Positions 26,401 through 33,543 of a stretch of 45,099 nt of DNA are shown here, piece by piece (position 1 is the first letter of the stretch; each line of letters starts with the position of its first letter). The notes under the pieces are model-generated. The model was given only the letters and a program-made list of their open reading frames with translations, was not told the origin of the DNA and did not search any database. The DNA is from an uncultured bacterium. Lineage in GTDB: Bacteria; Verrucomicrobiota; Kiritimatiellia; RFP12; UBA1067. A program made the position numbers and the translations under genes. The stretch spans positions 1 to 45,099 of the forward strand of contig CADCCW010000012.1 in the NCBI GenBank assembly GCA_902800055.1, given 5' to 3'.

Positions 26401-28166
26401 GCGAGCTCAAGCGCGCCGAGGCGGACGGCGACGATCCGCAGGTCAAGAAGATGCACCTCGGCCTCGGCGCCGGCTTCGACATGCCGGGCTTCCCGGTCAA
26501 CATCGCCCGCGGCGGCCAGTCGTTCGACGAGGCGCGCAAGGCGGGCAGCTTCAACGGCTCGATGCGCTTCGCGGTCGGCGGCATCGACACGAAGGGCGAC
26601 CAGGAATACCGCGCCGGCCACGAAGACGGCGACGGCCCGATCGTGCTGCCGGTCAACGGCTCCGACACGGTGACGATCACGGTGACCGACTCGAAGGGCG
26701 TCGAGCTCGCGAAGCGCCGGCTGGAGCTCGTCTCCGACGCCGCGTTCTCGCTCGTCGACTCCTCGTGGTCGGCCGAGCGCACCGCCGCTCACGTCGGCGA
26801 GAAGTTCTACCTGCGCATCGACGACGCCGACCGCGACGTCAGCGAGGAGCCCGACAACGTGGAGGTGGACGTCGCCACCACCGGCGGCACCGTCCGCAAG
26901 GTGGTGCTCACCGAGACCCTGCCGCACTCGGGCGTCTTCACCGGCACGGTGCGGCCGACGATCTTCGTGCCCGGCGAGACGATCCCCGAGGTGACGACGG
27001 GCGCGGAGGAGTCGGTGGAGATGCTCCTTTCCGACGACCGCATCCCGGTGAAGTTCGGCGAGAAGCTGACGATGACCTACCGCGACGAGCGGGTGCTGCC
27101 CGGCACCGACCCGCGCACGCTCGCGGCGACGGGCACGGTCTACAAGGGCGCGGACGGCTCGATCCGCCTCTTCTCCAAGCGCTTCCGCGACGTCGACTCC
27201 GCGGTGCTGGTGCAGTTCCGGCTCGCCGAGTGCCTCTTCGAGCAGGCCAAGGACTACCGCAAGCTGCGCCAGAACGAGAAGAGCTCCGAGGCGATCGCCA
27301 AGGGCCGCGCGATCCTCGAGGAGGCGCTGAAGAACAACCCCGAGAGCGCCCACGTGGCGCAGGGCGAGTTCCTGCTCGCCAACCTCTACCAGGAGCTGGC
27401 GGCCGAGGAGGAGGTGCAGGCGAAGAGCCTGCGCAAGGAAGGGGAGACGGAGGCGGCCGAGGAGGCCGAGAAGAAGTCGCGTCTCCTCTACGCCGAGGCG
27501 CTGGCGCGCTTCTCGTCCATCCTCGCGGTCTGGCCCGAAGGCGACTACGCGCCGCGCGCGCAGTACCACAAGGCCTACTGCCTGGAGATGCTCAAGGAGT
27601 ACAAGCTCGCCGGCGAGGAGTACGTGAAGATGACCTACATGTACCCGGAGTCGGACCTCGTGGGCGACGCCACCATCCGCCTCGCCACCTACTACTACAA
27701 GGAGGAGAAGAAGTACGAGACCGCCGCGCGCATCTACGGCAGCTTCGCGCGCCGCTTCCCGAACCACGACAAGGCGGCCCGTGCGCTCTTCATGTGCGGC
27801 AGCTGCTACATCAAGGAGGGCGAGGCGATCGTCAAGCGGGCCGAGGCGGCGGCGATGAAGGAGGCCGAGAAGCGGGGCTCCGCCTTCACCGGGCTCCACG
27901 GCGTGCCGCTCGCCGCGGCGGAGTGCTTCACCCACGCCGTCAACTCGTTCGTGGACATGACCGAGAAGTACGCCGCCACCACCACCCCCGAGCTGCGCGC
28001 CCAGGGCCTCTACTGGGCCGGCGACGCATCGCTCCGCAAGGACGACGCCAAGGCCGCCTACATCTTCCTCAAGCGCACGGTGCTTGAGTACCCGGAGACC
28101 GAGTGGGCCCGCCGTGCCCGCGGCCTCATGCTCCAGAACGGCAAGGCTTTCAAGGACCTCGACTGA
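20463..28166 (+). CDS. Giant exported TPR/Ig-like repeat protein
   Basis: 2567 residues, starting MKKTMILTALAALSATLCAE, a signal peptide. ATG 20463 is preferred over ATG 20451 because GGAGA is 5 nt upstream. Residues 20-1180 are mostly helical, consistent with degenerate TPR or solenoid repeats. Four copies of an Ig-like module follow at about 1189-1245, 1331-1379, 1770-1836 and 2115-2170. Each contains a D-x-D/N-type acidic start (VFDPDQDLTDEADKVNVKI, RIDDADRDVSEEPDNVEVD), then a stretch such as LTETLPHSGVFTGTV. Residues 2248-2553 hold clear TPRs (EALARFSSILAVWPEGDYAP). The acidic motifs might bind Ca2+. It is likely a periplasmic or outer-membrane scaffold; no enzyme domain is recognised. 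The next gene overlaps by 1 nt. Confidence 0.8.
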   Translation: MKKTMILTALAALSATLCAETPAELEKTFDEAVKSGRPLTAERMFTQLLEKGGKLAPIRYYQAAEVSRELGKSDDRVTRLSHFLKEEQKWTPEVEHAAWILCREAANADAFVRIAANKPVPLSLHWQGLMLLERYTREKRAADFKKVAEALLEAFPDPKLRNDTFRRVADMALANVPGFAVADAKSLIEKYPSANMNAVERLFSGRRDDFPPMWRLRFCVKAKTLLDPGSFEWILQSASSKDEAVLDELAKGCRELEKLACDGEHPRHAATLYRVRGMLKDRYYGKDKAAEGSADLLARFDAIAGGKVKLPDDQMRNLAAFSADAGRLTAADAAKLRNKYPNFVPTNYMGQFGIVEACRAAKSSKPYKDFMAKYPSHMRAEARYQMLRVLAEVKDVAEVKAGFEERLFRLSNAGVDFNHLSYAMAETGLSDKDLAAYLAALYKRTGSLGYWDWFQRENWAGRRVAAFTGDAVTAFRKTIAKDVKPGERMFAIAREINGLGRGAGNIAPPRAHELFAEACKLYPGLYPVEGRWDNPVFEAIRAKYMDLCQYHPESAATCAKAMIAKLDPKSKCFWEAGITGNIFWNIRGNPAVASEVAFARVRATGNMDYLGGVYFPETLDKLPLDRNLVVNSGAKTFSVVDANWVVNDASKRRITPELAADMLAIGMPKRDWANTAEDWNSRFFQTAISVVRTNPKLFEKFPFAELAAKILDTKGVSENLKRNFLVFATAAGRGQEFLDRYVKSFAADAAPRKVSLLSALLSNADITPFPSKDRKADVFGDLLVKEYLPALKATPDRAAPRADLGYSGLVVSRFFEWRKLAEAKARPDYASIYAPTITECVRLKLAGASGWDDRDRSVGGSFYNNDYRIALNATNAVALAAVARTAGYYSNSWWLGRDATEKLLKDTRAAGLWEPLYLLVSTLNDQDKGINALLVECRAETSKRLPGVYPVSERDPLYPLYMAADELSKNNVEKATSLLMKNLTAFERDAIRLPPDFVAWAVDQMRLARGNNDELLVKARALASRLLEDESRLPAELAASLLLTRAECYRDQQNFEVAKLEYQTIRNNPAYAKTKAARKAMFRSIDLMIDTGNASGVESTLEYWLSQPDAEIQAQAHYFLARIAFDRKDYEECRKQLKEVFSIDYTHTDGRFLEGRWKLATGNEVDDTDVLIGSLSDRTMIRPGQQLAITVQDRNLSVAGGGASIPVVITTKPGGDREKIYLYPTPRDPTLFRGVIDVKLGEAAVSNLTLEVIGDDTATYTIEPEYLKARGLPVTESKVLRVVDDARLAIGAGSPRDEEGETEKALERMVDSGVESRELARSLRPGNPLYVAVMDKDRSRKGEGEVTVSLSTTSGDRLDAVRLKEVRPYSGIFRGVVPTCLPPPRAHASDTAIGYNPGDVISTRRDGGWKSLADGKPGKWIEVDTMASHEFSNIVFRTSNPEALRAVSLSGRLSGGDVLLGSFPAPSAKGRAGLRRWVDWRNGMRTEQAIRDFYRSMQAPKPTAVTNVMVNATARNNAPCVAYVSGGFKAPADVSVLRFRIVPRATGGDTFRRLWLSVMVDGREVYSGYGATIANRIVTCEITPKCHLLEVFSVQYGAADAWELCWEPADGETQPVPAAWFDDTANPELEEFLADKVSIVRVPEGFSATFREPIRLRSFRLSVVDRVGPDASLDKITATDWSGNEILPVESDFSEVQRNDRLEVAPGDRISATYVDETTSSGLKRVLTKTVSSSFNNASVGFYFEEVHVTSYGSQSHLNTAYRFVPGDTLLVAVFDPDQDLTDEADKVNVKIVSDSGTEREITLAEQNKSYGGIPWHSPDDVSGVHSGFFLGLLKTAPAGNTNAAARAAFPVTADDALTASYDDRENTTPGIPFVRTAKVVSAREEPPVLTLYQTAAKRVVDTSHGAEIRLAALRRRAGNDKVTTLYRDVYSATPMPQEVCDSTNLIPVNAAAPLPIRVVEPSRARHRDSYLVLSAVADSELKRAEADGDDPQVKKMHLGLGAGFDMPGFPVNIARGGQSFDEARKAGSFNGSMRFAVGGIDTKGDQEYRAGHEDGDGPIVLPVNGSDTVTITVTDSKGVELAKRRLELVSDAAFSLVDSSWSAERTAAHVGEKFYLRIDDADRDVSEEPDNVEVDVATTGGTVRKVVLTETLPHSGVFTGTVRPTIFVPGETIPEVTTGAEESVEMLLSDDRIPVKFGEKLTMTYRDERVLPGTDPRTLAATGTVYKGADGSIRLFSKRFRDVDSAVLVQFRLAECLFEQAKDYRKLRQNEKSSEAIAKGRAILEEALKNNPESAHVAQGEFLLANLYQELAAEEEVQAKSLRKEGETEAAEEAEKKSRLLYAEALARFSSILAVWPEGDYAPRAQYHKAYCLEMLKEYKLAGEEYVKMTYMYPESDLVGDATIRLATYYYKEEKKYETAARIYGSFARRFPNHDKAARALFMCGSCYIKEGEAIVKRAEAAAMKEAEKRGSAFTGLHGVPLAAAECFTHAVNSFVDMTEKYAATTTPELRAQGLYWAGDASLRKDDAKAAYIFLKRTVLEYPETEWARRARGLMLQNGKAFKDLD

Positions 28167-29848
28167 TGAAGCGCTTCAGCATGAGACCTGCGGCCGTCTT
28201 CGCCGCGTTCGCGCTCGCCGCCGCGGCGGCGGCGCCCGCCTTCGGCTGGGAATGGGAGTGGAACTGGCGGATGCCGGGCGACATCTACAAGGGGCTCGAG
28301 TTCGAGTCCCGCAACGCCGTCGACCGCGCCTACAAGGCGACCTCGGCCGCCATGGACGCCGAGCGCGCCCGCGCGCGGCCGACCGACCTGGTGCCGCGCT
28401 TCCGCGCCGCCGCCGCCGAGTGGCGCAAGGTGGAGATCCAGGCCGAGAGCGACAACACCAGCGACGCGCTCCTCGCCTACGCCGGGTTCATGCAGGGCTA
28501 CACCCGCATGAAGGCGCACGACGTCAACGAGGCGGTCAAGTTCTACGGCCAGGTGGTCGACCTCTACGACGACGAGCGCTGGATCGCCTTCCCGGCCCGC
28601 TACTTCATCGGGCGCACCAAGATCGACATGGGCGACACCCGCGCCGGCTGGCCGCTCATCGAGGAGCTCGTCGACGACGAGGCCGACGCCAAGCACCCGC
28701 TCATGGGCAACGTCCTTAAGGAAGTCGGCTGGCGGTGGTGGGACTCAGGCCGCGAGGCCGAGGCGCAGGAGCTCTGGGAGCGCGGGGCGAAGCCGTGGTT
28801 CGCGGAGTCCAACCGCAGCGCCTGGGACAGCTGCCGCTACGGCCTGCTCCTCGCCTGCACGGTGCGCGGCGACTTCGGCGCGCTCGATGAGTTCATCTTC
28901 GCCGGCGTCAAGGAGGACAACGCCAAGCGCCGCGCCGACATCGTGGTCGACAACCGCAACTGGGTGCTTGGCCAGCTCAACAACGGCGGCTCGGGCGTCT
29001 GCAGCTACTACGCGCGCAAGTTCCCCAAGGAGGCGGAGCGCAAGGCGAAGCTCGCCGACTTCCGCCGCCGCTACATCAAGTGGTACCTCGAGAAGCGCCC
29101 GCTCTTCGTCTCCGCCGGCCGCGAGTTCGAGTTCGACGTCTCGGCGATCAGGCTCGGCTACGGCGTCGACAGCCGCGAGGAGACGAACGCGAAGATCCTC
29201 AAGCTCGTCGCCGGCCTCCAGCAGGTCAAGGACCCCAAGCAGCGCGACGCCAGGGTGCGCACGATCGTCGGGCTATACTACGACCTCGGCGACTACTCCG
29301 CCGCGCTCATCCTGGCGGACAAGATATCCGAGCCGCTGGCCGCCTCGTGGCTCCGGTACGAGATCTGCCGCACCGCCTCCGACCGCGGCAAGCCGATGTG
29401 GAAGGAGTGCCTCGCCCACCTCGACGAGTACATCAAGCGCAAGCCTGACGCCGGCCAGCTCCTGAACGCGAAGTACATCATCGTCTGGATCTGCCGCGAG
29501 CGCACCGGCGACCTCGAGCGCGCGCTGAAGACCTGCCTCGACATCAGCGACCCCCCGAGGTCGCTCTGGGAGCTCACCTGGACCTACCGCAAGCTCGGCG
29601 ACAAGAAGAAGGCCGAGAACTGCCTCGTCGAGATTTCGTCGATGTTCGCCAACGACGCGCCGCGCGCGGTGCTGACCCTGGCGCAGCTCTGCGAGCAGGA
29701 CGGCGACAAGAAGAAGGCGATCGCGCTTTACCGGCGGCTCCTGTCGCAGCCGGAGTGGAAGAAGACCGGCGAGTCCTCCCAGGCCCACCAGGCGCTCGAG
29801 CGCCTCGGCGAGCGCACGGGCGGCGCGATGGTCAACGAGGTGCACTGA
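28166..29848 (+). CDS. Exported TPR-repeat protein
   Basis: 560 residues. The signal peptide (AVFAAFALAAAAAAPAFG) is followed by the aromatic stretch WEWEWNWRMPGDIYKG. The remainder is helical repeats of TPR type, such as DALLAYAGFMQGYTRMKAHD, AVKFYGQVVDLYDDERW and, near the C-terminus, LTLAQLCEQDGDKKKAIALY. No catalytic motif is seen. ATG overlaps the upstream stop (TGATG), so it is translationally coupled to the giant TPR protein and probably works with it. Which partner the repeats bind is unknown. Confidence 0.8.
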   Translation: MKRFSMRPAAVFAAFALAAAAAAPAFGWEWEWNWRMPGDIYKGLEFESRNAVDRAYKATSAAMDAERARARPTDLVPRFRAAAAEWRKVEIQAESDNTSDALLAYAGFMQGYTRMKAHDVNEAVKFYGQVVDLYDDERWIAFPARYFIGRTKIDMGDTRAGWPLIEELVDDEADAKHPLMGNVLKEVGWRWWDSGREAEAQELWERGAKPWFAESNRSAWDSCRYGLLLACTVRGDFGALDEFIFAGVKEDNAKRRADIVVDNRNWVLGQLNNGGSGVCSYYARKFPKEAERKAKLADFRRRYIKWYLEKRPLFVSAGREFEFDVSAIRLGYGVDSREETNAKILKLVAGLQQVKDPKQRDARVRTIVGLYYDLGDYSAALILADKISEPLAASWLRYEICRTASDRGKPMWKECLAHLDEYIKRKPDAGQLLNAKYIIVWICRERTGDLERALKTCLDISDPPRSLWELTWTYRKLGDKKKAENCLVEISSMFANDAPRAVLTLAQLCEQDGDKKKAIALYRRLLSQPEWKKTGESSQAHQALERLGERTGGAMVNEVH

Positions 29849-29893
29849 CGGGGGCGCCGAAACCGACAACGTTCAACCAAGGAGAGAGAGCAA

Positions 29894-32101
29894 ATGAAGA
29901 AAGTTCTGATGATCGCCATGGCCGCCGCGTGCGCCGCGGCGTTCGCCCAGGAGGCCAAGAAGGACGCGAAGCAGGTCGACCCGGCCAAGGCGGCCGCGCA
30001 GGCCGAGAAGCGCGCCGAGCGCATGGTGAAGACCGCGGTCGGCCTCATCGCCGACAAGGAGGAGGACCGCGGCGTCGGCATGCTCGAGGCCGTCGCGAGG
30101 ATGTACCCCGACTCGCAGGCGAAGTACGCCGCCGCGCTCGAGCTCGGCCGCCACTTCACCGGCAAGCGCGACTTCGAGCGCGCGCTCATCGAGCTGAAGA
30201 AGGCGTTCTCGGCCACCAACGACGAGACCCGGGCGGAGTCGCTGCTCCTCCAGGGCGAGCTCTACGTCGCCAAGAACCAGCCCGGCGAGGCCGCGATGGT
30301 GTTCCGCCGCATCACCCAGGACTTCCCGACCAGCGACTTCGCCAACGACGCCTTCTTCAAGATCGGCCAGATCCACTTCGCGGCCGGCCGCTGGGCGCGC
30401 GCGTCCGAGGCGTTCGAGATGGTCGGCACCGCCGTCCCCGCCTCCGCCGACACCAACTCCGCCGTGCTCGCCGAGTCCGGCCAGCGCATCTACGTGCACG
30501 TCACCGACAAGGACCTCGCCGTCCTCGCGGCGATGGGCGAGAAGTCCAAGGTCAAGCTTCTCGGTTCCGACGGCGACGAGGAAGTGGTCGAGCTCGCCGC
30601 GTTCGGCAAGGGCGACGGCGACTTCATCGCCTCCTGCAAGACCACCGTCGCGCCCTCCGCGAAGGGCGACGGCGTCCTCACCGTGCGCGGCAAGGACGAC
30701 GTCAAGGTCGTCTACGTCGACGCCAACACCCAGTCCGGCGAGGTCAACCTGAACCGCAACGCCAGCGCCTCCACCGTCTCCTCGGCGACGCTCACCTTTC
30801 TCGACGGCGCGATGCGCCAGAAGGTGAAGGGCGTGTTCGTCGACCAGCCCGCGTTCGTGCGCCTCCGCGACCTCGACCTGGACGCGACCGACGGCAAGGA
30901 CAAGGCGAAGGTGGTGGTGAAGTCCATGTACCGCGAGCGCCCGGAGCCCGCGCCGGGCGAGCTCGTCGCCCCGCCGCCGCCGCCGGACGCGCCGTGGCTC
31001 GTGCGCAGCGAGGTGGAGATCGACCTCGAGGAGGTCGAGCCGCGCGCCGGCATCTTCGCCGGCCGCATCGTGACCCGCCTCATCCCCGCCGACACCAACA
31101 AGATCGTCCAGCTTCCGCCCGGCGAGATCTACGCCAACGCCGAGGACAAGCTCGTCGCCGAGTACACCGACGCGCGCCACCTCGCCGGCGTCAAGCCGGT
31201 CCAGCGCACCGCCGAGGCCGTGGTGCTCGTCGGCGGCTCCACCGAGCCGCAGTCGATCGTCGCCCACGCCAGCGAGGCGACGGTCCAGGCCAAGAAGCTC
31301 CTCCTCGAGGCGCAGCTACTCCAGAAGTGGGGCGCGATCTTCAAGGAGGTCGGCCTCATGGACAGCGCCTCCGAGAAGTCCGCCGAGGGCCTCAAGCGCA
31401 TCTCCGAGGTCTTCGACCTCGCCTCGCGCAACACCCTCGAGCGCAGCGTCATCGAGAGCGCCTACGAGACCAGGTGGAACCTCTTCCTCGTCAGGAACGA
31501 CCTCAAGAACGCCGTCGACACCTGCAACGCGCTCGTCAAGCGCTTCCCCGACACCCCGCTCGCCGACCGCGCCTTCATGCAGATCGCCATGGCCCGCCGC
31601 GAGGAGAAGGCGCCAGGCGCCGAGGACGCCGCCATCGCCATCTTTAACGCCATCCTCGGCCTGCCGGTCTCGCAGCTCAAGGCCGAGGCGCTCTACCGCA
31701 TCGGTGAGACGCTCGAGACCAAGGCCCGCAAGGCGGCCGCCAATTCCAGGAACCGCCACGCCAAGCCGGACTTCTCCGCGGCTATCACCGCCTACAGCCG
31801 CTGCGCCGAGGGGTATCCGTCCAGCGCCTTCGCCGGCGAGTCCTACAAGCGCATGGTCGACTACTACGTCTCCATCAAGTCCTTCTCCAAGGCCACCGAG
31901 ATCATCAACCGCGTGCTCGAGGACTACCCCGACGCGCCGTGGCTGGACGAAATGCTGCTGAAGTGGGGCGTCATCCTCCACCGCCAGGGCGACCGCGAGG
32001 GCGCCGTCGCCAAGTTCCGCCAGATCCTCGAGGAGTATCCCGGCGGCAAGGCGGCCAAGCAGGCCACGAGCTTCCTCAAGCGCCTCGAGGAGGACGAGTG
32101 A
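29894..32101 (+). CDS. Exported TPR protein sharing the Ig-like module
   Basis: 735 residues with signal peptide MKKVLMIAMAAACAAAFAQ and its own AAGGAG 9 nt before the ATG. TPR-type helices at about 40-190 include ALELGRHFTGKRDFERALIE and FFKIGQIHFAAGRWARASEA, similar in style to BamD/YbgF-like repeats. Two copies of the Ig-like module of the 2567-residue protein follow at about 199-254 (VHVTDKDLAVLAAMGEK) and 314-432 (LRDLDLDATDGKDKAKVVV, ending EPRAGIFAGRIVTRL). C-terminal TPRs span about 470-732. The shared modules and the same operon suggest one assembly. Function is not recognised. The last base of the stop is the first base of the next ATG. Confidence 0.8.
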   Translation: MKKVLMIAMAAACAAAFAQEAKKDAKQVDPAKAAAQAEKRAERMVKTAVGLIADKEEDRGVGMLEAVARMYPDSQAKYAAALELGRHFTGKRDFERALIELKKAFSATNDETRAESLLLQGELYVAKNQPGEAAMVFRRITQDFPTSDFANDAFFKIGQIHFAAGRWARASEAFEMVGTAVPASADTNSAVLAESGQRIYVHVTDKDLAVLAAMGEKSKVKLLGSDGDEEVVELAAFGKGDGDFIASCKTTVAPSAKGDGVLTVRGKDDVKVVYVDANTQSGEVNLNRNASASTVSSATLTFLDGAMRQKVKGVFVDQPAFVRLRDLDLDATDGKDKAKVVVKSMYRERPEPAPGELVAPPPPPDAPWLVRSEVEIDLEEVEPRAGIFAGRIVTRLIPADTNKIVQLPPGEIYANAEDKLVAEYTDARHLAGVKPVQRTAEAVVLVGGSTEPQSIVAHASEATVQAKKLLLEAQLLQKWGAIFKEVGLMDSASEKSAEGLKRISEVFDLASRNTLERSVIESAYETRWNLFLVRNDLKNAVDTCNALVKRFPDTPLADRAFMQIAMARREEKAPGAEDAAIAIFNAILGLPVSQLKAEALYRIGETLETKARKAAANSRNRHAKPDFSAAITAYSRCAEGYPSSAFAGESYKRMVDYYVSIKSFSKATEIINRVLEDYPDAPWLDEMLLKWGVILHRQGDREGAVAKFRQILEEYPGGKAAKQATSFLKRLEEDE

Positions 32102-33474
32102 TGAAGCGCGCCGCCCGCACCGCCTCGCTTGAGGCCTATTCCGCCGAGTACCTCAAGTATCTCGGCGTCGCCAAGACCGCCCGCCGCAGCTACGCCGAGA
32201 GCGTGCGCATCCTCGAGGCCGCCGGCTTCCGCGAGCTCGGCTCCTTCCGGTCTCTCAAGCCCGGCGCCCGCGTCTGGCGCGGCTGCGAGGACCGCACCGT
32301 GATGGCCGCGGTCATCGGCCGCCGGAGCGTCGCCGAGGCCGGCATCAAGGTGGTCGGCGGCCACACCGACGCGCCGCGGCTCGACCTCAAGCCGCGCCCG
32401 GTCTACGAGAAGGGCGGCGCCGTCTACTTCGACTGCCACATCTACGGCGGCATCAAGAAGTACCAGTGGCTCACCCTGCCGCTCGCGCTCTACGGCACCG
32501 TCGTCCGCAAGAACGGCACCCGGGTCGAGATCGCCGTCGGCGACGGCCGCAACGACCCCGTCTTCATGATCACCGACATCCTGCCCCACCTCGGCAAGGA
32601 CCAGGCCAAGAAGACCCGCGACGAGTTCTTCGCCGCCGAGGACCTCGACCCCGTCTGCTGGTCCACGCCTGGGAAGAAGAAGGGCAAGGGCGATTCCGAC
32701 GGCGCCCCCAGCGCCGACCGCTCCGGGTTCGTCGCCTACCTGAAGAGGAAGTACCGCATCGACGAGGATGACCTTCTCAGCGCCGAGCTCGAGATCGTGC
32801 CCGCCGGAATGCCGCGCGAGGTCGGCTTCGACCGCGCGCTCATCGCCGGCTACGGCCACGACGACCGCGTCTGCTCCTTCGCCGCGCTGAAGGCGCTCGT
32901 CGACGCGTCGAAGTCCGTCCCCGAGGTCACCGCCTCGATCCTGATGTGCGACAAGGAGGAGATCGGCTCGGTCGGTTCCACCGGCATGCAGAGCTCGTTC
33001 TTCGAGAACACCGTCGCCGAGTTCGTGGAGCGCCAGGAGAAGTCGCCGCGCGACATCATGGTGCGGCGCGCGCTCGAGCGCTCGACGATGCTTTCGGCGG
33101 ACGTCACCGCGGCGGCCGACCCGCATTTCCCGGACGTCGACTCGACCGGCAACGAGGCGCGCCTCCACCGCGGCGTCGCGGCCTCGAAGTACACCGGCGG
33201 CACCTCCAAGGGCGGCGCGAGCGACTGCGGGCCGGAGTTCATCGCCGAGATCCGCCGGATCATGGCGGAGGAGGGGGTGTCCTGGCAGATGGCGGAGCTC
33301 GGCAAGATGGAGAAGGGCGGCGGCGGCACGATATCGCAGTACATGGCCCGCTTCGGGATGAAGGTGCTGGACATGGGCACGCCGATGTGGAACATGCACG
33401 CTCCGTGGGAGATCGTCTCCAAGTTCGACGCCTGGTCCACCTACCGCGCCTACTCCGCCTACCTCCGTGCATAG
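32101..33474 (+). CDS. M18-family aminopeptidase
   Basis: 457 residues of the dinuclear-zinc M18 family (aspartyl aminopeptidase/ApeA-like), which remove N-terminal residues from peptides in the cytoplasm. Visible metal and catalytic motifs are GGHTDAPRLDLKPRP (His88, Asp90), GYGHDDRVCS (Asp254/Asp255), CDKEEIGSVG (catalytic Glu286, metal Glu287) and the late WNMHAPWE (His433). No signal peptide is present, unlike the three preceding proteins. It starts inside the upstream stop codon (TGATG) and closes the TPR operon. It could recycle peptides, but no specific link to the TPR proteins is visible. Confidence 0.93.
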   Translation: MKRAARTASLEAYSAEYLKYLGVAKTARRSYAESVRILEAAGFRELGSFRSLKPGARVWRGCEDRTVMAAVIGRRSVAEAGIKVVGGHTDAPRLDLKPRPVYEKGGAVYFDCHIYGGIKKYQWLTLPLALYGTVVRKNGTRVEIAVGDGRNDPVFMITDILPHLGKDQAKKTRDEFFAAEDLDPVCWSTPGKKKGKGDSDGAPSADRSGFVAYLKRKYRIDEDDLLSAELEIVPAGMPREVGFDRALIAGYGHDDRVCSFAALKALVDASKSVPEVTASILMCDKEEIGSVGSTGMQSSFFENTVAEFVERQEKSPRDIMVRRALERSTMLSADVTAAADPHFPDVDSTGNEARLHRGVAASKYTGGTSKGGASDCGPEFIAEIRRIMAEEGVSWQMAELGKMEKGGGGTISQYMARFGMKVLDMGTPMWNMHAPWEIVSKFDAWSTYRAYSAYLRA

Positions 33475-33497
33475 CGCCTGGCGAATCCCGGGCTGCT

Positions 33498-33526
33498 TTG
33501 CAAATCGTCGTGAAATCTGCTATACT
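33498..33526 (+). promoter_or_regulatory. Promoter of the pseudo-PKS operon
   Basis: TTGCAA (33498-33503), a 17-nt spacer and TATACT (33521-33526) with an extended TGC (33518-33520). AAAGGGA precedes the ATG at 33544. Confidence 0.7.
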
Positions 33527-33543
33527 ACTCAACAAAGGGAAGT

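Noticed and set aside
22002..27935. Very long open frame on the minus strand (about 1977 codons)
   Set aside because: It is the antisense of the TPR giant. The translation is low-complexity Arg/Val/Leu/Glu/Gly with no recognisable domain, as expected from G+C-rich coding sequence read backwards.
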